From Lepas anatifera (taxonomy: Eukaryota; Arthropoda; Thecostraca; Lepadidae): 64,000 nt of DNA. The stretch is from positions 124,001 to 188,000 of the forward strand of contig JAOTON010000204.1 of NCBI GenBank assembly GCA_034440635.1, given 5' to 3'. A model generated the notes under the pieces. That model was not told the origin of the DNA. It saw only the letters and a list, made by a program, of their open reading frames with translations, and made no database searches. A program made the translations under genes and the position numbers. Below are positions 22,516 through 34,936 of this stretch, piece by piece. Each line of letters starts with the position of its first letter. Position 1 is the first letter of the stretch.

Positions 22516-23161
22516 TGACTGGAAATGACCGGAAGGAAAGGGTGAGAGACGAGTTTTGATCGTATTGAACATCTCTGAAAATTCTACCGATGAATCACTA
22601 CAAAGCGCTTACGGAGGTCCACGCATGAAATTCGAAAACCTCGGTCGGTTCCCAAATTGTTTGAGGGGGCTCCTCACCTCCCCCCTGATTCGTGAAGTTG
22701 GTGGACGCGTCCCCCATCCCTCCACTTTCGATGTCTACGGCCGTGGCTAAGAAGTGAGTTCAATGAATACAGGTATCAGACAGTTCAATGAATACAGGTA
22801 CTCTATTCAATGAACCAGGTATCAGACCTAAAAACAACCATATTGCCGAATTAAAAACGCAGATAAGGACGACACTATTTTGTTATGTGCACTACGATTC
22901 AGAGGAGGACGGAATCACTCCATGGACAAATGGGAACAGCGGCGGATTAAGGGTGGTGGAGCTGGAGCGGTCCGCCCCCCCCGCCGAAGTAAGAGGGCTG
23001 GCGCCTCTTCACTAGGTCGTAAGAGTAGCAATGGATGTCATCAATCAAAGACACGAGTTTGTTCTAGGCGGATGCCCACTTGGATATCAAATGGACAAAT
23101 TTGATTCATTATCAGAACAGACAGAATGTATGGAGTGCGACATGAAGTGCTAGAAACATGC
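22516..23161. other. Spacer with small tandem duplications
   Basis: GTTCAATGAATACAGGTA is repeated at about 22757-22800 with a third degenerate unit. GCGGATTAAGGGTGGTGGAG near 22932 begins a G-rich MITE-like remnant. No gene seen. Confidence 0.45.
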
Positions 23162-23165
23162 TTAA

Positions 23166-24649
23166 AGGGAATGTGGCACCCTGGTCGAATCCTGGAATTT
23201 AGTGTAATTAGGGGAACTTTTAGCCGCAAATCAAGGACGCGTCCATGATTTCTCTGAAAAATGTACAATAAGCTCCATATTTTATTTTTTAAATGCTCCT
23301 CTAGGGAAAGAAATAAATATCTGCCTGTGGATGATGTCATGATCTGGCAACCACTACCACATTCAATACACTTCAAGGGCTCCGATTGGCTGATACTCAC
23401 CGTGACGTCAGTATATGTCGTCACATCAACAGCCATGACAACTGTGGCCTGCCACTAAGGGTACATGAAGGGTACATTTCAGGTAGGTTTTAGCTTCTTT
23501 CTACGGAAATCTCGAGTTCAAAGTCAAATGATATATTAAGTACCGGTTTGTCCGACTTGCTTTATAACTTGGCTATCTCAGTTAACCCGCGCCCCACCGG
23601 GGGTCCAGCGTCACCTTCGCCCCACCGGGGGACCATCGATGCCCCCCCCCCTCTAACTCCGAAAATATGGGCGTTAGCGCAAATCTGCAAAGTGCAATAG
23701 AAAGCTCGCGTGAATTCAGTAAGAAATTACTTCACATGTTTTAGTGCTCAGGTCAATGGTTTGACCTCCAGAGGTCAAAGTAGGTCAAGATCGGCTATTT
23801 TCACTCAAATATGCAATGCTTAAGCAAACTGGGTATAACTCTTATGCCATTAAAGCTATTGAGATCTGGTAAAGTACATTTGGATAGGAAATTGTCAGTC
23901 CTTTTTCCACTATGTGAAACGTAAAGATCTCCCGCCAGTGGTTTGACCTCCAGAGGTCACCTTCGTGACCTAATATGACCTGAGGTCACGAAAGGTCAGA
24001 AGGTGTCCTTGCCGTATATCAAACGAAAGCCAGTGACGAGACATACATGATGGTGTTTGTTTCAGCGCTCTAGCTTATATAGTTAAAAAGTTATTGTCAA
24101 AATACTGTTTTTGACCCCTGGTGACCTTGGATGACCTTGGAGAGATCAAAGGGCAAATATGGCCCCTGGAATCCATGGAATGGTGTCCAAGAACGCTTTT
24201 CTGACCAAGCTGAGCATTTTCAATCGCTTTTGTGACTTTTAGATCATAAGACAGCTTTTCCCCATGCTTTTTCAATGGGAGAGATCACCTCGAGACCTGA
24301 CCTCAGGGCACGAAATTGAAAAAATCCCGGATATACACGTTATAGACCCTGGAAGGGTCATGAAGTGTAGGAAGTTTCAAATTGATCGACTTCGAAATGT
24401 AGCTCTTACAGAGCTCTAAATTTGAAGTGAGGTGACCTTGGTTGACCTCGTCTGGTGACCTGACCTTGGGTGACCCGGGGTAAAAAATTTCAGGGATGGT
24501 GGGAAAATGATGCAGTGAGAGGTAGAGCCCTCAACCGCGGTGCTGCGCCTCTTCGTTTTTCTGCTATCCCGGAAAAACCTTAGGGGGGCCATCGATGGCC
24601 CCCCCGTGGGGGAGGGTTAAAATCACGTTATGAAGGTGCCACATTCCCT
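23166..24649 (+). mobile_element. TTAA-flanked MITE, family M copy 2, split by a family A element
   Basis: TTAA at 23162-23165 and 24650-24653 flank inverted ends AGGGAATGTGGCACC and GGTGCCACATTCCCT. The element is interrupted at 23586-24616. Removing that insert and one TTAA leaves 449 bp, matching copies 1 and 3 (448 and 449 bp). Confidence 0.9.
23586..24616 (+). mobile_element. TTAA-flanked element, family A copy 1
   Basis: A 1031 bp element beginning CCCGCGCCCCACCGGGGG and ending CCGTGGGGGAGGG, flanked by TTAA at 23582-23585 and 24617-24620. The site before insertion is CAGTTAAAATCACG, preserved at copy M1. Ends CCC...GGG next to TTAA are the piggyBac signature. The interior has no open frame of note but many TGACCT/AGGTCA hexamers and ATCGATGGCC near both ends. 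Confidence 0.9.
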
Positions 24650-24653
24650 TTAA

Positions 24654-24734
24654 ACACGCTTTAGAACAAGATTTGATGCCTGTATGAACTGTAATATCCC
24701 TGCTAGACTTTAAAAGCGGTGCCCTTGACCATGA
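24654..24734. other. Short spacer
   Basis: Separates the nested MITEs from the following minisatellite. Confidence 0.5.
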
Positions 24735-25495
24735 GCGTCGAAATCGGGAGGGGAACGGGAGGATGCACCCCTCAATTCGTCAGGCAAAAATCGGGAGGGG
24801 AACGGGAGGATGCATCCCTCAATTCGTCAGGCAGAAATCGGGAGGGGAACGGGAGGATGCACCCCTCAATTCGTCAGGCAGAAATCTGGAGGGGAACGGG
24901 AGGATGTATCCCTCAATTCGTCAGGCAGACATCGGGAGGGGAACGGGAGGATGTATCCCTCAATTCGTCAGGCAGAAATCGGGAGGGGAACGGGAGGATG
25001 CAGCCCTCAATTCGTCAGTCAGAAGTCGGGGGGACGGGAGGATGTATCCCTCAATTCGTCAGGCAGAAATCGGGAGGAGAACGGGAGGATGCAGCCCTCA
25101 GTTCGTCAGTCAGAAATCGGGAGGGGAACGGGAGGATGTATTCCTCAATTCGTCAGGCAGAAATCGGGAGGGAAACGGGGGGATGCATCCTCAATTCGTC
25201 AGTCAGAAAGCGGGAGGGGAACGGGAGGATGCAGCCCTCGATTCGTCAGTAGAGTCGGGGGGGACGGGAGGATATATCCTCAATTCGTCGGTCAGAAATC
25301 GTGAGGGGAACGGGGGATGCATCCCCAATTCGTCAGTCAGAAACGGGAGGGGAACGGGAGGATGTATCCCTCAATTCGTCAGGCAGAAATCGGGAGGAAA
25401 ACGGGAGGATGCAGCCCTCAATTCGTCAGTCAGGAGTCGGAGGGGGGACGGGAGGATGTATCCCTGAATTCGTCAGGCAGGAGGATGCCTTTCCC
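24735..25495. repeat. 47 bp minisatellite, about 16 units
   Basis: Unit of about 47 bp: GAAATCGGGAGGGGAACGGG, then AGGATGCATCCCTCAATTCG, then TCAGGCA. Later units carry small deletions and a GTCAGTCAG variant alternating with GTCAGGCAG. The unit length is not a multiple of three, so the same peptides appear shifted between the three plus frames. These long frames are repeat artefacts. Confidence 0.95.
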
Positions 25496-26392
25496 TAATC
25501 AAATTGGACTTTGGTTTTTCGCACTTCCTACCTCTTTCCTGCGCGGAGTTACTCAAATGTGTTGGTGAAGTGCACCGTTGTTAGTGCTTTCAAACCAACA
25601 ACATGTCTAAATTTACCTCCGACCCCCGCCCCTACCGGGTATCGCCAGTAAGCCCCCCCCCACCAAATAAATCACATGTCGATGTCCTTGCCCTTGAGAG
25701 AAGCTGCCGCTTCTTCAGAAAAAAATCTGAACCAGTCCCTGCATAGAAAAGTGATGATATGAGGCAAATTCAGAGATGCCTACCGGAACCTGCATTCAGT
25801 AATCTTTTAAAATAACCCTGGATTTATTTCAATGCCTCAAAAATATAATTTACGGTATGGGATTCACCGGGCTGCTGATCCAACGTTAAAGTAACATTAC
25901 ACTATAGAAACGTTACGATTGTTCAAGCCGAGAAGGAAAAACAGGGCTATCGGAGCCTTTAGGCATTTGAACCGAAAATATATGGTGGTCGCCTTTAAGC
26001 ATCTATTCTTTTGCAAGCTAACTTGAACTCTAGATCAATCTCACTTCTTCAATTTAATTTTTTTATTGTCCACATTCATACTGTTGCCAGGAACGAGCCC
26101 ACTCTGTTCGCTACAGACACATACCTAGGATATACCTTATGAATTCAAATAAACCGGATGATTTCACGACAGACCATGCTCGATTAAAACCCAATAGCAA
26201 AAGTGAGAAATGAGACCTTGTTGGTGCGAGCGAGGCAGGGGCGTGTACAGGTCCAGATTTAGTCGGCACCAACAGCGCGCGGCTGGAGCGCTCTGAGGCG
26301 GCAGCAGCGGGTGGGCTGGGTGCTGGTGAGGTGATCGACTGCTAGGTCAGCAGCACCGCTATGAACTCGAGGCACCGACAGCCGCACCACAG
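25496..26392. other. Spacer, no gene recognised
   Basis: AT-rich up to about 26230, then increasingly GC-rich toward the exon-like island that follows. Confidence 0.5.
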
Positions 26393-26532
26393 GGCTGCTT
26401 GTGACGCATACCAATGATGGAGGGTGCCTGCTCACCGCTGGCGCTGCTGCTGCAGCGTTGCCTACGCACACTTCTGACAGCGAGATCCAACGAATGCATG
26501 ATGTGCGTGAGTGGAAAACCCGTAGAACAGCG
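26393..26532 (+). CDS. Candidate exon in GC-rich island, product unknown
   Basis: A CCGCACCACAG acceptor precedes 140 bp that end at a donor GCG/GTAAGA. One plus frame is open through it, with an Ala-rich run and then SDSEIQRMHDVREWKTRRTA. The opposite strand is also open. No domain is recognisable. The donor is good and the acceptor has a weak pyrimidine tract, so this is at best a weak exon call. Confidence 0.2.
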
Positions 26533-26709
26533 GTAAGACTAAGGAAGGAATTATTGAATCTTTTGCAGTTTTCTTTAAAATTACACATGTAGATAGATAG
26601 AGTTATGCATGGTGTACAGGGGTAGGCTCGTCTTAAGAATGTCTCAGGCTAGGTCGGGCTCAGGCTATAATGAAACGTTTTCTCAGCAGTGTTGAATGCA
26701 TCTCACATC

Positions 26710-26896
26710 ATATGGGGATGAGGTGGGCTTAAGTGGATAGCACCATTGTCTTCTAAGCCACTAGTCCCGGGTTCAAGTCCCGGCAGAGTCTCTGAATAAG
26801 CTGATCTGATCCCCAAAATCCCTTCCAACAGGGTGAGCGTGGCGACGCCGTATGACCCTGGCACTTGGTGCGTCGTTAAACCCCAACAATTATTTT
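26710..26896 (+). mobile_element. tRNA-derived SINE family 2, with target duplication
   Basis: A 187 bp element flanked by an 11 bp direct repeat CATCTCACATC (26699-26709 and 26897-26907). The B box GGGTTCAAGTCCCGGC lies in the head. The conserved tail reads GTGGCGACGCCGTATGACCC and then TGGTGCGTCGTTAAACCCC. Other copies are at 46405-46585, 55587-55781 and 59196-59372. Confidence 0.9.
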
Positions 26897-26907
26897 CATC
26901 TCACATC

Positions 26908-28718
26908 GTGAAAATGCAGAGCTACAATTTTGTTGCGTAATCTAGCACACACCTGCGTTAAATCTAAAAAGGTTTATACTATGGAATAGGAGAGTTCCTC
27001 CGTCGACCTATCATTTCCGCGGAGAAACCAAAACTGTCTTTAGGCAACTGCAAACCTAAGCAAGCTGAAGCCCCTCGGCATGTGCCTTTCAAACATCGCT
27101 TGGGATCAAGCTAAATATATGAACCAGTGGTCTATCAAATCGTTATCAATAGTTCCAAGACTTTCAAGAAGAGGACCCTACCAGTGTGCACGTGGCCAAC
27201 AGCCGGTAGGCATCTGAACACAAATAAGTAGCCAACTGATGGGCTGGCATTCAAAGCAAATTATAGGCATCCCGAGTACGAAATTATCCCGAGTGAGACT
27301 GCGATCCCTTGGTAATATTAATGAGGGATGGCTCTAAAGACTTGTTCACAGCGTTTCCGCAGATACTTTCTGATCCCATGGTCCACTCCATAAAGATTAC
27401 ATACAAGTGTTTCAGAGCCAGCTTCTTAAGTTCGCTACACTGAGAGAGAATTTAGAGACACCCAACATCGCGGTGACTCTCTGCTGCGGAGTCTGCGCCT
27501 CCAGCTTTAGTGGTCGACTCCCGCCTAGAGCGTCGCTGGTCTTAAAGAAAAAGGCCGGTCTCCAATAAATAATTTCCCCCTGAGGCGTACGTATACCCCA
27601 AACCCGTAAAGTTTTATTTTCCGGTGTCACACACCCGTTGTGAGCGTGCTTGGACACTCTCCAAAACGCTGTCTAATTCTACAAAGGAATCATTTTCCAC
27701 TTATGGGAGTGATGTCATTTAGAGCAATGGACACTCTTAAAACAGCGGCTAAGTGTGCTAAGAGTCAACTGACACCCTACAGTGACTTGGACTCCCTGAT
27801 GCATGCCGACACTTAAAAATGTGTCGAATATATCCGAAATTTGGAGTCGGACTTCTTTCTGATTTGTGCACCTGCATTGCTTTTTGTTTTGTTTTTCTTA
27901 GTTAAAGGAGTTTCTGATCCCATGGCTCACTCAGAGATTACCTACACGTGTTTCAAACAGCCGTTAAAGCAGCCATATTGAATTGTTCGGTCACACGGTT
28001 CGGTGACTTTCCGGTTGTGATCTCCGTGAATGATCGGCAAAATTATTGTTATCTACAAGATAATGCAAAACCGCATGGGAGTGTCAAAGGAGCTACTGTC
28101 TAAGAAGCCGCAAGTGACCACTACACGGCGCCATCAAATTAAGGTCGGCTTATCCTCTTGCAAATACCCTTGCTCGGCGGAACCACCTGGGTTACAGGGC
28201 CGTGGCAGAATGGAACTGTCTTCCATCGTGGGTTACCGAGTGCAAAATGGTGAATCACTTCAAGAACAGCCTGGATAAACACTGGGTGAGGATACAGTAT
28301 GATTCGCTGAACCTCGTAATATGTTGTCACTAAGAGTGTGCATTGTAAGTGACAGGCCCGAGTGATAAACCCATTTTAGAAATTCTAAGACTCATAAAGA
28401 CTCGGCTATCATAAAGATCATAGAGAATATGAATCTACTTGAGAGGTAAGTCCTGCTGATTCTGCCTACTGTTGGCTTATTTTCAAGTGTTGTGGTGTTG
28501 GATCGTTTTAAATATGAAAATGTACTGTTAATCATGTCCAAGCAGTACGGACACGCTTCGGGACAGTGGCTCAAGGACTTTGAAACTTTCTGGGATTGGG
28601 CAACCCAGACAGTCAGGGTGTGTGTTGATAAACTAATCTTTTTTTAAAGTTAATGAACACCTGTTCATTGGGTTCATTTACGTGTTTGTGTGTCGGTTTG
28701 ATGAGATCGAATAAAATG
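26908..28718. other. Spacer, no gene recognised
   Basis: Contains scattered GGACACTC and GACACC words (27650-27830) similar to those in the adjacent CACTG-ended element, suggesting an older relative. No coding exon seen. Confidence 0.4.
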
Positions 28719-30905
28719 CACTGATAGAAAAAAATGACACCTTTTTGCCATTTGGTGACACCGTCAAAAAGTCCCCACTGGGGGGGAGTTCGGCCAACCC
28801 CGCCAAGCAGCGTCATTACCCCCAAATCCGGTGTCAATACAGGGTCAGATACCGTATTTAAGAGCTTTGGTAGACTTGGGAGAAGAGATTACTCCAATCG
28901 AAAGGAGTCCCGACCCTCATCAAAAGGAGTCACGACACCCATCTGACTCCTTACCTGACCACCATTTCAAGGGTACCCGACACTGCTTTACGGTGTATTT
29001 CTTGCGAAGTACTCTAAATCAGTATTGACAAATACACATGTATTGATGCTGTCTTATGGTGTTAGTGAAGATTGACTCCTCACTTGTGACCCCGTATCTT
29101 AGCGTCCTTTTTCTTGCGACCCCTCTCTCCACCCAAACGGTCGTAAAAAGTAATGGTGGATGAGCATTTCTGTATTTATATTAGTTCACGAGTTTAACAC
29201 ATAATCACCGAGCGTGTTTTCAACCACGGCACGCATTCCATCAGCAATAATTTTACACATGGAGGCCGAAATGCTGCACCCATATCAAAGTTTTGAGTTA
29301 TTATGCAGCCGCCACATTCGGATATAAATACGTGGGCTCAGTCTTGGAAAAGCCTTTGCATTATGATGACCACACGTAGTGACAAAATTCACAGCGCCCT
29401 TACTAGCTTCTAGATCATTTTCGGCACTATCGGGTCGAGCGACCTCGGGGTCGAGAGACCAAACCAAAACCTCTCGAACTCGTGACTCAGAACACCCCCG
29501 CACGTAGTCGCTGAATTCCCTGATGCCTTTTCATCACCTACGATAGGAGGTACTGACAATGTTGAGTGGAATATCTTGCTCATAATTTGAAAAATGTTTT
29601 GCAGAGACAGCACGTTCAGGTTGTTTACACAGATATGTAAGAAAAAAACAGTGCTGGTGTTCAACGTTAAATATTACAAACACGATCAGTTTACGCCCTG
29701 GAAAGAATGGAATTGGTTAGGTCAAATTTTGGAAATGCATCGTAAATCTTCGCATGTGGGACTCGTATAGCACATGGTACATAATGCCATAGGGTTCAGA
29801 AGAGAAATGGAGGTCAACTGCACCGTAAATGGACACAGGACGTGAATAATTACAGGGAATAGAAGCTGTGAGTTTTCGACGTAAGACTGCAGCAAAACCA
29901 ATAGCCGAATTTTGTAGCCTTCACACGCGCATTAACTGGGGTCTGAGCCACCTTCACTTTGACGGGGGCGTGTACCCGCCTCCCTGAAATATCGATAATT
30001 ATTTTAGATAGATAAAACGGTAAAATGTGTTGGATAACCCCTCCAGGTTTTTATCTAAAGCATCTGAACAATTTTACTCCGGTCAAATTCAAGGTTACTA
30101 GAGGTTAAGGTATGTCACCATAAGGATAACATGGAAATTAAGGTGTTTCGTCATTTAATCTGAACCAGTAGAGATAGAGCAAACAGATATAAAGAGTATC
30201 CACCAAATAAGCAGACTTGTAAGATATGTTCGATGATGTTTCTTAAATTGAAGTCACATAAGTGTGCAATGTGCATCCTCCAATGCATCAGTCTATCAAT
30301 CCTATAAAACATTGCATACAATTATATCTTCACTTACCTTACCCTGCTCCCATTGCTTTTGCACACAGAATGAAGCGGGTTTGCGCCGTTTTCCAGCAAC
30401 AAAAACGGAAATAGCACGTGCTGTGACGTCACAGAAGAGTCAGACTCCCCAGTGAGAAGCAAAATTCTCTACAAAAGTGTCGTGACCACTCGCAAGCTAA
30501 GTGCAGAGAGTCAGACGCCTTCTTGGAAGAGTCTGACACCCTTCATACACCCTAAGAAATGAGTCGGACACCTTTCTTGAAAGAGTCAGACACCTTACTG
30601 ACACCTCACGAAGAGAGTCAAATTCCTCATTTGGTGGTCGGGATACCTCCATTAAAATGCCTGACACCCTTAATGTTGTAGTAACTACCCATGTTTATAT
30701 GGTCTTGACGCCAGAAAGTGGTGTCAGAAATGGTGTTCAAAATGAGGAGTCGCGTTACTTTTGGAAATGACACCGGTTAAAGGTTATGGGCGCCAAATGA
30801 TGGGATCTTGTACCCCCCAAAAAAACATCAGTCCACCAAAAAAGGGGTCACATTCGCTATATTTTAGGGTCACCTTAGAGCTGGGTGTCATTTTTTCATT
30901 CAGTG
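28719..30905. mobile_element. CACTG-ended element, 2.2 kb, non-autonomous
   Basis: The left end CACTGATAGAAAAAAATGAC and the right end, read inward on the other strand, CACTGAATGAAAAAATGACA are an inverted pair of about 23 bp. The interior is non-coding and rich in GACACC and GAGTCAGAC words on both strands. A family B fragment is inserted at 29924-30195. The flanking duplication is at most TG, so the superfamily is unclear. The match of the two ends is the only boundary evidence. Confidence 0.5.
29924..30195 (+). mobile_element. Truncated family B element
   Basis: Begins CACGCGCATTAACTGGGGTC and continues through CTGAGCCACCTTC and GGATAACATGGAAATTAAGG. It matches the first ~270 bp of the family B copy at 34937. 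The other end is missing. Confidence 0.75.
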
Positions 30906-33900
30906 TGATTTCACTTTTTCTGTGGTTTTCATTAAACGCTCAGGCTAGTCCTGTGGCTGGATTCACGTCGGAGGATCGGAATATGCTAAAGCATTGACCC
31001 CAAAATACAAACAAGTGACGCCCTTTCTAAGGGAGAAGAACCCATATTGGGGGTGAAGGTTTTTCTCATAACACTCAACGGGGTCACCAGGGCAAAATAG
31101 GGCGTGAGATGACCCCTAGGCTCTCTTCAGAGGTGTCAATTGACTCGTTTCTCCGTATCATGACTCCTTTGAGGGAGACTGTTGACTCTTGATTAGGTGT
31201 CAAATGACACCTTACGCTGATTCGGATGAATTTGTAACGAGGTGTCAGATGATTTTTTGCTCCTAAATAAAGAGCCGAGACTCTGCAGATAAGATTCGGA
31301 CACCCCTGATCCCAAGTTTGGTAGGAAAAGAAATTCCCAAAGAAGGAGACATGATACCCCTAGTTATTTAAGGAAAGAATACCAAGGGCGTCTCTCAGAC
31401 AAACACGACACCGCGTGTCAGTCCCGGAAATCACAGCCGACTCTGCAGTACTGCTCAAGACTATCAGAAATTCGAACAACGTCGTTGACTTTCATTACCT
31501 TTAGAAACATTGATCACGTCAGCTGCGTCGTCAATCAAAGGAAGAAGTCATGCTGCAAAATGCTCAACTAGGTAAAAGTAACAAAATACTAAATATGAGC
31601 GAATATTCACATAATACACAGACAGTATGAGAAAAGAACATCGCTATGAAAAGTCTCGAACAACATTTGTCATTATTCATGAGACCAATGCAGAATGTCT
31701 CAGTATTCATTGCTAGTCATGCATTCTCCATCTCGCAGTAATATGTTTCAGAGAAGAGCACATTCATTGGCCGGTGCTTTTCAAGATTGCTTTGCATTCT
31801 TATGCACTTCCAAGAGAACCCTCTGAGAATGGACTTGGATGAACGAATCAGCTGACTTGCCATGCATGCACGGAGCCAGCTGACGCGTAGCCACATTCCC
31901 CCGCCACAGCTTTGTTACGGCCAGTGTGCCCGTGTGTGTCGCAGCGTGGGCGGACCGTTCAGTGTATCTGTGTTGAATCGGTTGTTATTTATGGTTTATT
32001 TGAATTGAGCCACGAGGAGACGTGGTTTTCAAGCTTGGTTGAAACCTTAAGATGTTTATCCCCAACTCCTCAATATTCCTTCGAGGTCGTAATGGCCCAG
32101 AAGATTTCATGTGGCAGTCAGGGGCGTGGATTTATATCCCTTTGGGGGTGGCCGGGCACCCAAAATGAAACCTGAGTTAGGGTTTAAAATTCCTTCAAAA
32201 TTTAATTGTTCATCATTACCAGGACTTTAAACTGGTCTTATTTTCTTCAGCAGGCCTGTTTGAGGGCAAAAGCAACGATAACACAATGTCAAGCTTTTGC
32301 GTGATAGTTATTGGTATTCTTCCAATTTTGGGCACCCCCAATGATTTTCGGAAATCAATGCCCGTGGTGGCAATCAAGGAATCGTCACGAAAATGTCTAG
32401 GATGACTCACGGCAAGGACAAAGCCACGATGCGGCATATTTTCACATAGCACGTTGATTCTAGCCCGATATTCGGCGTTGCAGTCTCCCACGGATATATT
32501 TAATGATATTGTGCGATGATCCGCCGGTTGACTGTAAAAGCAGATTCTCCGCGAGTTCGAGCCTCGGAAACGCCTCAAGTATATATGAGAGGCGAATACA
32601 GTGAATTAGATATGTGCCAAATCCATCAGGTAATCCTCATATAAGAAATCTGGCTTACCAAATGACCGTGGGTGCGAACAACGATTCTGGAAAACGGGCA
32701 GCTCGATTAAACAATTTTCTTATATGTTTTTAGAGCCTTTGGTGTTGTTCCAGCCTTTACAGGCTTCCTGGTTGAGCTCCAGAGGGCGATCCATCCGTGT
32801 CAGGTTGGGACCTGCAGGCTCCCACGTGGAAGTCCCAGCCACGTACACGGGGCCCGGACGGCAGCATTGGGTCCCAGTTCACGAAACGGGAGGTCAGATA
32901 GGTGCAGGGGAGCATGGGCGTCGTAAAGATATTTGCGAAACTATAAGTTAAGTTTCAGAGGAACATACGAGCCAACTTACTGTTGACCCAAGATTCATGT
33001 TATCTGCATGAGCCCTAAAGCACTACTCAGAGCTCCTGTCAAGAAAAGGGATGCTGGCTAGTAACAGGGGTCCCTAACAAGTGGCACGTATAAACTCACT
33101 ATTTTTCCATGCTGATCAAAGCATTCATAAAATCAAAGCCTACTCTTAGAAGAATCCTTCCTCCGGTGATAAGGGTGCCCCATTGTAGACAGTCGGGTGT
33201 CCATATGACCACAGCTGTATCCTTCTACAATGACAAGCTGCCACCAGTGGCTGGCCCTGTGAACAGCTGGGCGCTGCTCTGTAAGACAAAAGCGGAGTCC
33301 GCAAGACAGTTATGAGTTATCTGTGGTCACCTTCACGCTCTATAGACCCGTTTACACGCAGTGACATTTACCAATTCCCACGCTCGGTCGAGGTCAGCCA
33401 ACGTGCGCGGTGTCAGGATTGACTTTGTAGGGCAAGCTGGAAGATGGGGCTACAACACGAACAGTTTTACTTTTCTTCTAGACTCAACTTCCATCTTTTG
33501 TACAACACTAAGTCCAGTATTTCCTTTAAAGCCGAGCCGTCCTGCTACTTGCCGCGCGCTTGGCAGGCATGGCAGACAAAGCAAGTGCGCGTCCAGCATC
33601 ATATTGACGAGTTTAAATACAACATTCGACTTCGTGTTCAAACAAGATTGAAGTACAGTCCAAAGAAAACAACAATTACTCGTGCTGGAGCCCAGACTTT
33701 ACAGCGTGCCCCCGAAAAAGGCAGCCCTGGCACCAAGCATGTTAGCCAGCCCCATGGATGGGCGAGAGAACACCGCCGCTCGTGAACACGCAGCTGATGT
33801 AAGCTGCGGGGACCCTGCGGTCATCTGGCCAGTGGGAAATCAGGTTCTCCTGAGGGCACCCAGAGTTCCCTGCGGTCGATCTCAGGTGTCCACAACCCAT

Positions 33901-34134
33901 TATTTCTTGGTTCTTCCCGAAGATCGAGCTCAAAATTTTTACCTGTGACCTCTGGGGTCACAAGAATTTACTGCCCCAGGGTCACTGAGACCATTTTTAA
34001 GACACCCAACCGGGTGCGAGAAATATTCCGATAAGTAGCAGTGTGGTATTGTGGCTTTATCACTCCTTTTAAAACAAAAGTATAGATTCAAAGATTATTT
34101 AAAGAGGAAAATAGATATGTTTTCTCGTATTTAA
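30906..34134. other. Long stretch without a recognised gene
   Basis: 30906-31440 continues the GACACC/GAGTC motif density. GC-rich islands at 32750-32935 and 33500-33780 have open frames and partial splice-like sites, but no domain and no agreed strand, so they are not called. A B-box-like GAGTTCGAGCC at 32551 has no A box. Confidence 0.4.
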
Positions 34135-34138
34135 TTAA

Positions 34139-34587
34139 AGGGAATGTGGCACCTCCATAACGTGATTTTAACTGCGATAGCCAAGTTGTAAAGCAGGTCG
34201 GAAAACCCCGTACTCAATATATAATTTGCCTTGGAACTCGAGATTTCTGTAGAAAAAAGCTAAAACCTACCTGAAATGTACCTCTCATGCACCCTTAGCA
34301 GCAGGCCACAGTTGTCATGGCCGTTGGTGTGACCATATATGCTGACGTCACGGTGAGTTATCAGCCAATCGAAGCCCTTGAAGCGTATTGAATATGGTAG
34401 TGGTTGCCAGATCATGACATCATCCACAGGCAGATAATTATTTTTTCCTTAGAGGCGCATTTTAAAAATCAAAATATTGAGCTTATTGTACATTTTCAGA
34501 GAAATCATGCACGCTTCCATGATTTTAGGCTAAAAGTATCCCTAATTACATTAAATTCCAGGATTCAACCAAGGTGCCACATTCCCT
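34139..34587 (-). mobile_element. TTAA-flanked MITE, family M copy 3
   Basis: A 449 bp element flanked by TTAA at 34135-34138 and 34588-34591, in the opposite orientation to copies 1 and 2. The inverted ends AGGGAATGTGGCACCT and AGGTGCCACATTCCCT are intact. Confidence 0.9.
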
Positions 34588-34936
34588 TTAACGCTGGCAA
34601 GTTAGCTATTAACGTCCCTCGTCCTAATAACCGTTAGGTCACATAAACCCATGTAGCAATACGTGCAAAAACAGCGAAGAGATGTGTGAATACCAGTAGC
34701 TAAAAAATCTCAATAATAGAGATGTAAGCTTTCGTTACGCAAGATTCAATGCTCGTATCCATTGTCAATTGCACAGCACCGAAGGTCCAAGTTAAAAGCG
34801 TATTTTTGGCTGTATTGCAGGCAACATGTTATAGCACTTATCGGCTACGATACAAAGCTGAATAAAACAGTCAGGAAGTACAAGGGCAATTCCAAAAGCA
34901 GAGAAAATCAATTGTGATATCATATGATCGTACATT
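34588..34936. other. Spacer, nothing recognised
   Basis: About 350 bp between two TTAA elements, with no gene seen. Confidence 0.5.

Noticed and set aside
24719..25568. CRISPR-like regular array or repeat protein
   Set aside because: There are no unique spacers between repeats, the genome is eukaryotic, and the period shifts frame. It is a minisatellite.
32216..32578. 120-codon minus-strand frame and B-box-like GAGTTCGAGCC
   Set aside because: No recognisable domain and no tRNA fold. Probably an old repeat.
32740..32935. GC-rich exon-like island after CCTTTACAG
   Set aside because: The acceptor is good but no clear donor or unique frame follows, so a coding call is not supported.
33444..33785. 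113-codon plus-strand frame in a GC-rich patch
   Set aside because: No domain or convincing splice pair, and the opposite strand is partly open too.
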